Below, piece by piece: positions 34,902 through 43,044 of a DNA stretch of 64,000 nt. The notes below the pieces were generated by a model. The model ran no database searches. It was not told the DNA's origin and saw only the letters and a list, made by a program, of their open reading frames with translations. Numbering within the stretch: the first letter of the stretch is position 1; each line of letters begins with the position of its first letter. The stretch comes from Altererythrobacter sp. (GTDB lineage Bacteria > Pseudomonadota > Alphaproteobacteria > Sphingomonadales > Sphingomonadaceae), in NCBI GenBank assembly GCA_017308255.1, contig JAFKFN010000007.1, forward strand, positions 96,241 to 160,240, read 5' to 3'. The position numbers and the translations under genes are program-made.

Positions 34902-36290
34902 TCAGCTTGCAGGCGTCGGCGCGGGCGCGGGTGCTTTCGCCAGAGCATCCGTGAAGCACCGGCGCCACCACAGCACGTCCTGCGCCAGCAGGCCGTCCAT
35001 CAGCGCCCGCCAGCGCCTGATCCGCTCTTCGCGCGGCATCCTCAGCGCGCGGCCGATCGCGTCGGCCATCTCCTCCGCGCTGTGCGGGTTGATCAGCAGC
35101 GCCTCGGTCATCTGCTCCGCCGCGCCGGCGAAGCGCGACAGGATCAGTACGCCCGGGTCCTCCGGGTCCTGCGCGGCGACATATTCCTTGGCCACCAGGT
35201 TCATCCCGTCGCGCAGCGGGGTGACCAGGCCGATGCGGCTGGCCCGATAGACGCCGGCCAGCACTTCGCGCGGATAGCTCTGGTTGACATAGCGGATCGG
35301 CACCCAGTCCAGCGCCGCGTGGGCGCCGTTGATCCGGCCCGCCACCCCTTCCAGCGTGTTGCGGATGCGCTGATAGCTGTCCACCGCCCCGCGCGAAGGC
35401 GGGGCGATTTGCATCAGCACCACTTCCATCCGCTCTTCGGGATTCTCGATCAGGAAGCGTTCGTATCCCAGGAACCGCTCTTCCAGCCCCTTGGAATAGT
35501 CCAGCCGGTCCACCCCGACGATCAGCGTCCGGCCCACCAGGCTGCGGGTGACGCGTTCGAAGGTTTCCGTGGCCGCATCGCCCCTGGCCATCTCCGCGAA
35601 TTCCTTCGCCTCGATACCGATGGGGCAGGCGACCAGCTTCACCGTGCGATCGCCGATCCTCAGGATGCCGTCATCGTCCAGGGTGCCGCCCAGTTCGTCG
35701 CAGGCATATTCGCAGAACGATTGCAGCCATTCGTGGGTGTGGAACCCGATCACGTCGCATTCCAGCAAGCTGGAAACGAGCTTCGATGCCTCGGGAAGCG
35801 TCACCAGCAGGCGCCGCGGCGGCCAGGGGATGTGCAGGAAGAAGCCGATCCGGTTGCGCACGCCCCGCTTGCGCAGCTCCGCGCCCAGCGGGAACAGGTG
35901 ATAGTCCTGTATCCAGACCACGTCGTCCGGCTCGATCAGCGGCCGCACGCTGTCGGCGAACCGCTCGTTGGCGCGCTGATAGCCGCCGGCATAATCGCGT
36001 TCGTATTCCGCCAGGTCGATGCGATAGTGGAACAGCGGCCACAGCGTGCGGTTGGCGTAGCCGTTGTAGTATTCGTCGATATCCTGTTCTTCCAGGTCGA
36101 TGGTCGCTGTGGTGATCCCCTCGCGGCGTTCGAACTGGATCTGGCCGGTGAATTCCTCCGTGACCTCTCCCGACCAGCCGAACCAGATGCCGCCCATTTC
36201 CTTCAGCGCGGCGTTGAGCGCCACGGCAAGCCCGCCCTGCGCGCCGCCGCCGGCGCTCACTCGATTGGAAATGACGATCAGGCGGCTCAT
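34902..36290 (-). CDS. otsA: Trehalose-6-phosphate synthase (GT20)
   Basis: A 462-residue glycosyltransferase that joins UDP-glucose and glucose 6-phosphate. The start MSRLIVISNRVSAGGGAQGG, the WFGWSGEV segment, WIQDYHLFPLG, the nucleotide/glucose-phosphate residues in LIVGVDRLDYSKGLEERF, and the DGMNLVAKEYVA donor motif are all present. The trehalose formed with OtsB is an osmolyte and stress protectant. Its ATG overlaps the GH15 stop by 4 bases, making it the third gene of a coupled otsB-GH15-otsA operon. Confidence 0.94.
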   Translation of the reverse strand: MSRLIVISNRVSAGGGAQGGLAVALNAALKEMGGIWFGWSGEVTEEFTGQIQFERREGITTATIDLEEQDIDEYYNGYANRTLWPLFHYRIDLAEYERDYAGGYQRANERFADSVRPLIEPDDVVWIQDYHLFPLGAELRKRGVRNRIGFFLHIPWPPRRLLVTLPEASKLVSSLLECDVIGFHTHEWLQSFCEYACDELGGTLDDDGILRIGDRTVKLVACPIGIEAKEFAEMARGDAATETFERVTRSLVGRTLIVGVDRLDYSKGLEERFLGYERFLIENPEERMEVVLMQIAPPSRGAVDSYQRIRNTLEGVAGRINGAHAALDWVPIRYVNQSYPREVLAGVYRASRIGLVTPLRDGMNLVAKEYVAAQDPEDPGVLILSRFAGAAEQMTEALLINPHSAEEMADAIGRALRMPREERIRRWRALMDGLLAQDVLWWRRCFTDALAKAPAPAPTPAS

Positions 36291-38068
36291 CGTACGCTAT
36301 TCCACGGCTTGCTCAGCAACACGGCGCAGTTGATCATGCCGACGAGCGAGTAGGTCTGCGGATAGTTCCCCCACAATTCGCCGGTCGCCGGGTCGATGTC
36401 TTCCGACAGCAGGCCGGCGGCGGTGCAGCGGCTCAGCATTTCTTCGAACAAGGCGCGGGCATCGGTCGCGCGGCCGGTGAAGTGCAGCGCTTCGATCAGC
36501 CAGAAGGTGCAGAAGTTGAAAGCAGTCTGGGGCAAGCCGAAATCGTCCTCCGTCGCATAGCGCAGCATATAGGATCCGCGCCGCAGCCCGGCTTCCACCG
36601 CGGCCAGGGTATCGGTGAAGCGGGGATCGTCGGGCTCCAGGAACTTCAGTTCCAGAAGCTGCAACAGGCTGGCGTCGAGATCGTCGCCGCCGAAGGTGGC
36701 GGACAGGCGGCGGGAACCCTCGCGCCACGCGGCCTGCTCGATCCGCTCGCGGATGTGGTCGGCGCGGTGCTGCCAGAAATCCCGCCGATCGCTCAGGGCC
36801 AGCTTGTGCGCGGCCTTGGCCAGCCGATCGCACGCCGCCCAGCACATCGCGGCGGAATAAGTATGCACGCTCTGCCGCGTGCGCAGTTCCCACAGGCCGG
36901 CATCGGGCTGGTCGTGCAGTTGCCAGGCGCGCTCGCCGATCTTCTCCAGCGCCCGGAAATCCTCCACGCCGGAAGGGCGGAACAGGCGGTGGTCGAAGAA
37001 CGCCTGCACGTTGGACAGGATGATCTGGCCATAGGCGTCATGCTGCACCTGCTCATAGGCCTGGTTGCCCACGCGCACCGGGCCGATGCCGCGATAGCCG
37101 GGCAGGTTATCGGCGATCCGTTCGTCCAGCCGCACTTCGCCCAGCACGCCGTAAAGCGGCTGGATATGCCCGCCCTTCGCGGCATCGACGATATTGCGAA
37201 GATAGGCGAGATAGCCTTCCAGCACATCCAGCGCGCCCAGGCGGTTGAGCGCCTGCACGGTGTAATAGGCATCGCGGATCCAGCAGTAACGGTAATCCCA
37301 GTTGCGCTGCGATCCGGCATGTTCGGGGATCGAGGTGGTCAGCGCGGCCACGATGGCGCCGGTTTCCTCATACTGGCACAGCTTCAGCGTGATGGCGGAT
37401 CGGATCACCTGTTCCTGCCATTCCAGCGGCGTGGCCAGCCCGCGCACCCATTCGCGCCATTCGGCCGTGGTTTCCGCCAGCATGGCCTCCACGGACCGGC
37501 CGATGTCGCCCGCGAAGCTCTCGTCGGGGCCAAGGAAGAAATGCAGCGGGCCATCCACCCGGAACGGGCGTTCCTCGTGGATCATGAACACCGGCGCCGT
37601 GGTCGAAAGCCGCAGCGCCATGGTCTCGGTTTCATAGCGGACATGGTTGGAGCCGCCGATCTTGCGCGTGCAGGCGCGCCCCCAATCGCAGGTCGGACGA
37701 AGGGCCACGCGGATGCGCGGGCTGCCGGCGATCGGCCTGACGATGCGGGCAAAGGCCACCGGCCGATAGCGCCGCCCGTCATGCTGAAAATAGGGGCAGA
37801 AATCCACGATCTCCACCGCATTGCCCGCCTTGTCGCGATGATGGCTGACCAGCACCGGCGTATTGCGCAGGTAAGCCTGCTCCACCGACACACCGTCTTC
37901 CAGCTCGATCGCCCAGTAACCGGCCTGCGGGTCTTCGCCGTGGAGCAGCGCGGAAAACAGCGGATCGCCATCCACGCGCGGGACGCAGCCCCACACGAAG
38001 CGCCCGGCCCGGTCGACCAGGGCGCTGACATGGCAGTTGCCGATGGGCCAGAGGTCGAGATCGGTCAT
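36287..38068 (-). CDS. Glycoside hydrolase family 15 protein (trehalase/glucoamylase-like)
   Basis: A 593-residue (alpha/alpha)6-barrel hydrolase. An N-terminal beta-sandwich domain (MTDLDLWPIGNCHVSALVDR on) is followed by the catalytic barrel with the GH15 signature NWDYRYCWIRDAYYTVQALN near residues 258-277 and a late ATGELWGNYPQTYSLVGMIN segment. Bacterial GH15 enzymes include trehalases and glucoamylases; between otsB and otsA a trehalase or a regulator of the trehalose pool is the simplest guess. It overlaps both neighbours by 4 bases (ATGA). Confidence 0.85.
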   Translation of the reverse strand: MTDLDLWPIGNCHVSALVDRAGRFVWGCVPRVDGDPLFSALLHGEDPQAGYWAIELEDGVSVEQAYLRNTPVLVSHHRDKAGNAVEIVDFCPYFQHDGRRYRPVAFARIVRPIAGSPRIRVALRPTCDWGRACTRKIGGSNHVRYETETMALRLSTTAPVFMIHEERPFRVDGPLHFFLGPDESFAGDIGRSVEAMLAETTAEWREWVRGLATPLEWQEQVIRSAITLKLCQYEETGAIVAALTTSIPEHAGSQRNWDYRYCWIRDAYYTVQALNRLGALDVLEGYLAYLRNIVDAAKGGHIQPLYGVLGEVRLDERIADNLPGYRGIGPVRVGNQAYEQVQHDAYGQIILSNVQAFFDHRLFRPSGVEDFRALEKIGERAWQLHDQPDAGLWELRTRQSVHTYSAAMCWAACDRLAKAAHKLALSDRRDFWQHRADHIRERIEQAAWREGSRRLSATFGGDDLDASLLQLLELKFLEPDDPRFTDTLAAVEAGLRRGSYMLRYATEDDFGLPQTAFNFCTFWLIEALHFTGRATDARALFEEMLSRCTAAGLLSEDIDPATGELWGNYPQTYSLVGMINCAVLLSKPWNSVR

Positions 38069-38796
38069 GCGTTCTGCGCCACGCCGCTTTCCAGCCAGGC
38101 CAGCGCGGCCGCCACACCGCCCAGGCGATAGCGCGCCAGGCTCGGCCGGGTTTCGCCGACCAGGATGCCGGCGCCGCCCAGGTCCGCCGCGGCGGCGAAG
38201 CCCGGCTCGTCTGTCAGGTCGTCACCCATGAACACGGGCGTGCCCTGCGCGAAGGGTGTTTCGCGCATCAGCGTGCGGATCGCGGTGCCCTTGTCGCCGC
38301 CCGGCGCGCGGACCTCTATCATCATCTTGCCCGGCTGGACCTGCAAGCCGTGCCGCGCCGCCAGCTCCTCGGCAAGCGTGCAGCATTCCGCCTCGGCCGC
38401 CGGGCACTGGCGATAATGCAGCGCCACGCCGAACGGCTTGTCCTCCACCAGCAATTCCGGCCGGCCGCTGGCCAAGGCGCGCATGGCGGCCAGCGCTTCC
38501 ACCAGCGCCGGCGGCCGGCTTCCCTTGCCCAGGCGCGCCAGGTCTCCACCGAACTCCAGCCCGTGGCTGCCGACGATGGGGATGGGCTGGCCCAGCAATG
38601 CCCCCACCTGCTCGGCCGGGCGCCCGCTGATCACCGCCACGCGCCCTTGCAGCCCGACAAGCAGGCGCTGCATCACCCGCGCAAGCCGCGCGCTGACCGT
38701 CACCGCATCCGGCCTTTCCGCGATCTCGATCAGCGTCCCGTCGAAATCCAGGAACAGGCTCGCCGCGCCGAGCAGCGCCGGCGGCGGCTCCGGCAT
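38065..38796 (-). CDS. otsB: Trehalose-6-phosphate phosphatase
   Basis: A 243-residue HAD phosphatase removing phosphate from trehalose 6-phosphate. The catalytic aspartates are in LFLDFDGTLIE, motif II-like VAVISGRP follows, the cap residues include GSHGLEF, and FMGDDLTDEPGF is the Mg-binding motif near the C-terminus. The start is uncertain: 38796 gives the usual N-terminus, while in-frame ATGs at 38892 and 38952 add a basic low-complexity segment. No Shine-Dalgarno is clear at any. A GCAAC-N16-CGTT sequence, one base from the EcfG consensus, ends about 12 bases before the ATG at 38892. Confidence 0.88.
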   Translation of the reverse strand: MPEPPPALLGAASLFLDFDGTLIEIAERPDAVTVSARLARVMQRLLVGLQGRVAVISGRPAEQVGALLGQPIPIVGSHGLEFGGDLARLGKGSRPPALVEALAAMRALASGRPELLVEDKPFGVALHYRQCPAAEAECCTLAEELAARHGLQVQPGKMMIEVRAPGGDKGTAIRTLMRETPFAQGTPVFMGDDLTDEPGFAAAADLGGAGILVGETRPSLARYRLGGVAAALAWLESGVAQNA

Positions 38797-39034
38797 CGAC
38801 TTGCGGTCCGTTGCGTTTCCCCTCTCAAGCTTCGGCCTCTCGGCCCATTCACAGCTGCGCGGCGTGGTGGCGTTCGCGTTCTCAGGCTTCATGATGACAG
38901 GCTCATAACGGACCGGGCGCGAGAATGTTGCGCCAATTTCCCGAAAAATCATTCCGGTTGCCCAGGCGCGCCAACCGCACAGCGCCGTTGACGCCTTCCC
39001 CCAAGCCGCTAAATCGCCCGATTCCCGGCGCGTG
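38797..39034. other. Upstream region of otsB
   Basis: About 240 bases with no separate gene. It contains the alternative otsB starts, a one-mismatch EcfG-like promoter on the minus strand (GCAAC about 38928-38924, CGTT about 38907-38904), and nothing else I can support. Confidence 0.45.
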
Positions 39035-39107
39035 GGGCGGTTAGCTCAGTTGGTAGAGCATCTCGTTTACACCGAGAGGGTCGGCGGTTCGAGCCCGTCA
39101 CCGCCCA
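39035..39107 (+). tRNA. tRNA-Val (anticodon TAC)
   Basis: The 73-base gene folds with acceptor arm GGGCGGT/ACCGCCC, D-arm AGCTCAGTTGGTAGAGC, an anticodon stem TCTCG/CGAGA around loop TTTACAC (anticodon TAC), and T-arm GGCGGTTCGAGCCCGTC. A is the discriminator base and CCA is not encoded. All invariant positions are as expected. Confidence 0.96.
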
Positions 39108-39184
39108 CGCCGCGCGGCTTCCTGCACGGGTGGAACGCCCGGTTATGGCGTGACATTTCCCGCGGCGGGCCGCACTCTGCCGGC

Positions 39185-39898
39185 GTGCGCAATCTCGATC
39201 TCACCTCGTGGCACGGCTTGCTGACCACGCTGGCCGGCCTGGCGCTCATTACCCTGATCGGCGTGGGCATCCGGCTGCTGGTGATGATGACGATCCAGCA
39301 GCGGCGGGAACGGATCAATCGCCAGATCAACGAGCGGCTGCGCACGCTGATCGCCGCGTACAAGACGCTGGGCGGCTCCTTCACCGGCAACCTCGCGGTT
39401 GATCCCACGCACTTGCGCGACATGCGGCGGGCGCTGGAGGCTCAGGGCGGGGGCGCGCCCGGGGCGGATAGCGGATCGGACCGCGCCCGCCGGATACGCG
39501 ACGCGGTGGAAGCGGCGCTGTCGGACATCATCCTGCTCGGCACCGAGGACCAGGTGCGCCTCGCCGGGCTTGCCGCGCGCGAGCTGGTGGAGGGCCGGCC
39601 GGTGGACGTGAGCGAGCTGGTCGTCTCGCTGCGCACCTTCATCCGCCAGGCGCTGGATCTCGATCCGGTGCCTGCCGATCTTGCGCTTCCCGCGCAAGGC
39701 CCCGCGCGCCCCGCCGGCAGTGGCGGGCGCGGCAAGGGCCAGGGCGGCGGAGAAGGTGGCGGCGGCCGGAGCGGCGGCGGCGGTGGTGGCGGCGGAATGG
39801 CCGGTGGCATGGGCATGGCCGGCGGAATGGGCATGGGCGCGATGGCCGGCGCACATTCGGGAGAGGATGAGAACAGCGGCCGGGGCGGGGGCGTCTAG
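39185..39898 (+). CDS. Membrane-anchored protein with Gly/Met-rich tail, unknown function
   Basis: A 237-residue protein of unrecognised family. GTG at 39185 begins a product with one transmembrane helix at about 13-36 (LLTTLAGLALITLIGVGIRLL), then a basic helical segment (QQRRERINRQINERLRTLIA), a folded middle and a C-terminal tail almost entirely of Gly, Ala, Met and Arg (GMAGGMGMAGGMGMGAM). The N-terminal extension to 39032 is a translation of the tRNA gene and is rejected. GTG has no strong Shine-Dalgarno sequence, so the start is uncertain; an ATG at 39287 would remove the helix. Confidence 0.55.
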   Translation: MRNLDLTSWHGLLTTLAGLALITLIGVGIRLLVMMTIQQRRERINRQINERLRTLIAAYKTLGGSFTGNLAVDPTHLRDMRRALEAQGGGAPGADSGSDRARRIRDAVEAALSDIILLGTEDQVRLAGLAARELVEGRPVDVSELVVSLRTFIRQALDLDPVPADLALPAQGPARPAGSGGRGKGQGGGEGGGGRSGGGGGGGGMAGGMGMAGGMGMGAMAGAHSGEDENSGRGGGV

Positions 39899-39935
39899 AA
39901 CGAAATAGCCCACCCCTGGTTCGTCATCGCCCGGT

Positions 39936-39970
39936 TCGTCATTGCGAGCGAAGCGAAGCAATCCAGGGCG
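39936..39970. repeat. Half copy of the CGTCATTGCGAGCG-type repeat
   Basis: Only the left arm (TCGTCATTGCGAGCG, then AAGCGAAGCAATCCAG, about 39936-39966) is present; the inverted right arm is missing. It lies 36 bases before the end of the dioxygenase-fold lipoprotein gene. Confidence 0.65.
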
Positions 39971-40005
39971 CTATCGCCCTGCCGCACGCTGTCGGCAACG
40001 CGCAC

Positions 40006-40779
40006 CTAACCCAGCACGACAGTGGCTGAACCCGCGAAGCCGCGCTGGGGATCGCCCTTCAGCACGATGGTCTGCCGGGCGCGCCCCTCCGCATCGCTAT
40101 CGGCGAACACGAAATCCCGCTCGATCGGCAAGCGGTCGAGGTTCCGCAAGCTGTCGCCGTAACGCGCATCCCCCTGGTAAAGGGCGCGGCATTCCGCCTC
40201 GGGAAACGCCAGCTGGGATACCAGCAGCGGCGCCTCTCCGCGCATCGCCGCTTCCACGCCGGCGAAGACTTCCAGATGGCAATGGGGATAGCGCCCGCCA
40301 TAGCAGCCGGGCACCACGCTGGTGAAGCGTACGCGCCCGCCCTCCGCCGGCTGGAGGCCGCGCAGGTAATTCACATCCGTGCGGTCGTAGAGCGAGTAGT
40401 CGCCCGTCGCATCGTTCTGCCACAGATAGATCGCGCCGGCGCGCGCGGGCGCGCAATCGGCGGTGCCCACCAGCGCCAGCTCCAGTTCCAGCGCCGCCCC
40501 TTCCGCCCGGCCTTCCAGCCCGGCGAAGCTCGGCCGGATATCGCGGCGGATCACGCCGTCCAGGTTCAGCACGTTGATCGGGCGCGGGCGGCCGTTGGTC
40601 CCGTCGGCGGGGAAAGGGCCCTTGGTCTCGGTCGGCGTCGCCGGACAGGCCAGCGCCTGCGCCCCGGCGCGCGTGCCGCAGGCGGCCAGCATCGCCCCAC
40701 CCGCGCCAAGCGCCAAGGCCCCGAGCAGGCGCCGCCGGTCGAGCGTGGCGGCGAGATCGCTCTGGAGGCGGCTGGTCAC
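40006..40779 (-). CDS. Exported intradiol-dioxygenase-fold lipoprotein, GTG start
   Basis: A 257-residue protein with a twin-arginine-like signal (DRRRLLGALALGAGG) ending in a lipobox (LAACG), so probably a Tat lipoprotein. The rest is the intradiol ring-cleavage dioxygenase fold: GPFPADG, AGAIYLWQNDATGDYSLYD, NYLRGLQPAEGGRVRFTSV and PGCYGGRYPHCHLEVF, which holds the Tyr and His-x-His iron-ligand pattern. It is not a cytoplasmic protocatechuate dioxygenase; extracytoplasmic members of the family are widespread and uncharacterised. The GTG at 40779 starts 2 bases after the TlpA stop. Confidence 0.75.
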   Translation of the reverse strand: MTSRLQSDLAATLDRRRLLGALALGAGGAMLAACGTRAGAQALACPATPTETKGPFPADGTNGRPRPINVLNLDGVIRRDIRPSFAGLEGRAEGAALELELALVGTADCAPARAGAIYLWQNDATGDYSLYDRTDVNYLRGLQPAEGGRVRFTSVVPGCYGGRYPHCHLEVFAGVEAAMRGEAPLLVSQLAFPEAECRALYQGDARYGDSLRNLDRLPIERDFVFADSDAEGRARQTIVLKGDPQRGFAGSATVVLG

Positions 40780-40781
40780 TC

Positions 40782-41369
40782 TCAGCTCGTCTTCGAAGCT
40801 TCGGCGATCAATTCGCGGGCCTCGGCGCTCGACCAGTCGTAACCGCCGGTGATCCGCCACACTTCCTTGCCCTGGGCATCGTACATCACCGTCAGCGGCA
40901 GCGAGGCATTGCCGCCATAAGCGATGACCAGGTCGTTCTTCGGGTCCATCCACCGGGTCAGGTGGGCGAACGTCCGGCTGGCGAAAAACGGCTCCACCGC
41001 CTCGGCGCCTTTCAGGTCCTCGTTCACCGTCAGCACGCGCACGCTGTCGCCCAGTTCGCCGGCAAGCTCGTCCAGCAGCGGCATCTCGGTGACGCAGGGC
41101 GCGCACCAGGTCGCCCAGAGGTTGACCAGGGTGGGCTTGCCCTTCAGTTCGCCCAGGGCCAGCGTGGTGCCGGCGGGGTCGCTCAGGGTGATCGCCGGGG
41201 CCGCCTGGCCGGCGGAGGCGCGATCGATCTCGCCGGTTAAATCCGCCTTCTCCCCTGCGGAAGCGTTCTGGGCGCTTTCCTGCGGTTGCGCGGGTTCGGC
41301 GCTTTGCCTATCGCAGCCCGCCAGAACGAGGGCCATGGCGGTGAGCGCGAGTAAGGACAAACGGGGCAT
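40782..41369 (-). CDS. TlpA-family thioredoxin lipoprotein
   Basis: A 195-residue thioredoxin-fold protein with a lipoprotein signal ([19 protein letters not shown], Cys19). The redox motif [15 protein letters not shown] (CAPC) is the TlpA/ResA type used for periplasmic reduction, for example of cytochrome c haem-binding thiols or CuA; a thioredoxin-fold C-terminus with cis-Pro (ASLPLTV) follows. DsbD, encoded elsewhere in the window, could supply electrons. It is first in a pair with the dioxygenase-fold lipoprotein and is divergent from argH with only 16 bases between starts. Confidence 0.87.
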   Translation of the reverse strand: MPRLSLLALTAMALVLAGCDRQSAEPAQPQESAQNASAGEKADLTGEIDRASAGQAAPAITLSDPAGTTLALGELKGKPTLVNLWATWCAPCVTEMPLLDELAGELGDSVRVLTVNEDLKGAEAVEPFFASRTFAHLTRWMDPKNDLVIAYGGNASLPLTVMYDAQGKEVWRITGGYDWSSAEARELIAEASKTS

Positions 41370-41385
41370 CGAAGGCTCCAACCAG

Positions 41386-42762
41386 ATGTGGGGCGGGCGC
41401 TTTGCCGAAGGGCCGGGCGCGATCATGCGTGAGATTAACGCTTCCATCCCGTTCGACAAGGCGCTCTGGCGGCAGGACATCGCCGCCAGCAAGGCGCATG
41501 CGGCCATGCTGGGCGCCTGCGGCATCGTTTCGGCCGAGGATGCGAAGGCGATCGAGCGCGGGCTCGACACGATCGCCACGGAGTACGAGGCGGACGGCGT
41601 GCCGGAAGACTGGTCGCTGGAAGACATCCACATGACCACGGAAAGCCGCCTGGCCGCGTTGATCGGCCCGGCGGCGGGCCGGCTGCACACCGCGCGCAGC
41701 CGCAACGATCAGGTGGCCACCGATTTCCGGCTGTGGGTGCGCGATGCGATCGACCAGGCCGATGCCGGGCTGAAGGCGTTGCAGCGCGCGCTGGTCATGC
41801 GGGCGGATGAGCACGCGGCCAGCATCATGCCCGGCTTCACTCACTTGCAGACCGCGCAACCGGTGACGCTGGGCCATCATCTCATGGCCTATTACGAGAT
41901 GATCCGCCGCGATCGCTCGCGCTTCGCGGATGCGCGGGGCCGGCTGAACGAATGTCCGCTGGGCAGCGCGGCGCTGGCCGGCACCGGCTTTCCGATCGAT
42001 CGGGAGATGACGGCGCAGGCCCTCGGCTTCCGCCGGCCGACCGCCAACAGCCTCGATTCCGTGTCCGACCGCGATTTCGCGCTCGATTACCTCACGGCGG
42101 CCGCGCAATGCTCGCTGCATCTCTCGCGGCTGGCGGAAGAATTCGTGATCTGGGCCAGCCAGCCCTTCGGCTTCGTGCGGATGCCGGATTCGCTCAGCAC
42201 CGGCAGCTCGATCATGCCGCAGAAGAAGAACCCCGACGCGGCGGAGCTGGTGCGCGGCCATTCGGGCCGCATCGTCGGCGCGGCGGTCTCGCTCATGGTG
42301 ACGATGAAGGGCCTGCCGCTGGCCTATTCGAAAGACATGCAGGACGATAAGCCGCCGGTGTTCGAAGCGGCCGCGCTGCTGGGCCTGTCGATCGCCGCCA
42401 TGGCCGGCATGGTCGAAGGCGCCACGTTCCGCACCGACCGGATGCGCCAGGCGGCGGAGCTGGGCTATGCCACCGCCACTGACCTGGCCGACTGGCTGGT
42501 GCGCGAGGCGGGCGTGCCGTTCCGCGAGGCGCATCACATAACCGGCGCGGCGGTGAAGCTGGCGGAAAGCCGCGGCGTGGCGCTGGAAGCGCTGTCGCTG
42601 GCGGACTTGCAGGCGATCGACGGGCGGATCGGGGAAGGCGTATATCGGGCGCTTTCGGTGGAAGCCTCGGTCGCCGCGCGGGCGAGCCATGGCGGAACTG
42701 CGCCGGATGAAGTGCGCGCGCGTATCGCCGAGGCGCGCGAAGCGCTAGGGATGGGCGGATGA
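41386..42762 (+). CDS. argH: Argininosuccinate lyase
   Basis: A 458-residue homotetrameric enzyme that splits argininosuccinate to arginine and fumarate. It has [20 protein letters not shown] at the start, [29 protein letters not shown], the catalytic histidine in [16 protein letters not shown], and the flexible-loop signature [16 protein letters not shown]. The ATG at 41386 is favoured by GAAGG upstream and the family N-terminus; an earlier ATG at 41335 would overlap tlpA. Followed with a 4-base overlap by the small lipoprotein and then lysA. Confidence 0.96.
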   Translation: MWGGRFAEGPGAIMREINASIPFDKALWRQDIAASKAHAAMLGACGIVSAEDAKAIERGLDTIATEYEADGVPEDWSLEDIHMTTESRLAALIGPAAGRLHTARSRNDQVATDFRLWVRDAIDQADAGLKALQRALVMRADEHAASIMPGFTHLQTAQPVTLGHHLMAYYEMIRRDRSRFADARGRLNECPLGSAALAGTGFPIDREMTAQALGFRRPTANSLDSVSDRDFALDYLTAAAQCSLHLSRLAEEFVIWASQPFGFVRMPDSLSTGSSIMPQKKNPDAAELVRGHSGRIVGAAVSLMVTMKGLPLAYSKDMQDDKPPVFEAAALLGLSIAAMAGMVEGATFRTDRMRQAAELGYATATDLADWLVREAGVPFREAHHITGAAVKLAESRGVALEALSLADLQAIDGRIGEGVYRALSVEASVAARASHGGTAPDEVRARIAEAREALGMGG

Positions 42763-43016
42763 GACGCAGCTCTCTTTCCTCGGGCCCGCTCGCCCTGCTG
42801 ATCGTGCTGGCTCTCGCCGCCTGCGGCAGCCAGCGCGATCTGGTGCCGGCGGTGGGCAAGCAGCTGCCACCGCCGCCCTATGGCCGCTCCGATCCGCCGA
42901 CATCGGCCGAATTGCTCACGCCCAATCCCGAAGCCGTGCCCGAACGCAGCGTCGAACTGCGCCGCCAATCGGAAGAGCGCGAAGACGATCCGTTCGACCT
43001 TCCCCCCGAAGGTTGA
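42759..43016 (+). CDS. Small lipoprotein between argH and lysA
   Basis: An 85-residue protein with a lipoprotein signal ([16 protein letters not shown], Cys22) and a disordered, proline-rich body ([20 protein letters not shown]). Small lipoproteins of the LptM/YifL type, which assist outer-membrane LPS assembly in enterobacteria, occupy the same argH-lysA position in many proteobacteria; whether this one acts likewise is not shown. Its ATG overlaps the argH stop by 4 bases. Confidence 0.72.
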   Translation: MRRSSLSSGPLALLIVLALAACGSQRDLVPAVGKQLPPPPYGRSDPPTSAELLTPNPEAVPERSVELRRQSEEREDDPFDLPPEG

Positions 43017-43044
43017 ACCCCAAAAGATCAAACCAGGTAAAAAC

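Noticed and set aside
39032-39184. N-terminal extension of the membrane protein gene through MGRLAQLVEHLVYTERVGGS
   Set aside because: This is a reading of the tRNA-Val gene, a known annotation artefact; the tRNA fold at 39035-39107 is perfect and the coding start is placed after it.
40006-40779. Protocatechuate 3,4-dioxygenase for the ferulate pathway
   Set aside because: The protein is exported with a lipobox and Tat-like signal and is far from ferBA; cytoplasmic protocatechuate dioxygenases have no such signal. Sphingomonads often use 4,5-cleavage instead.
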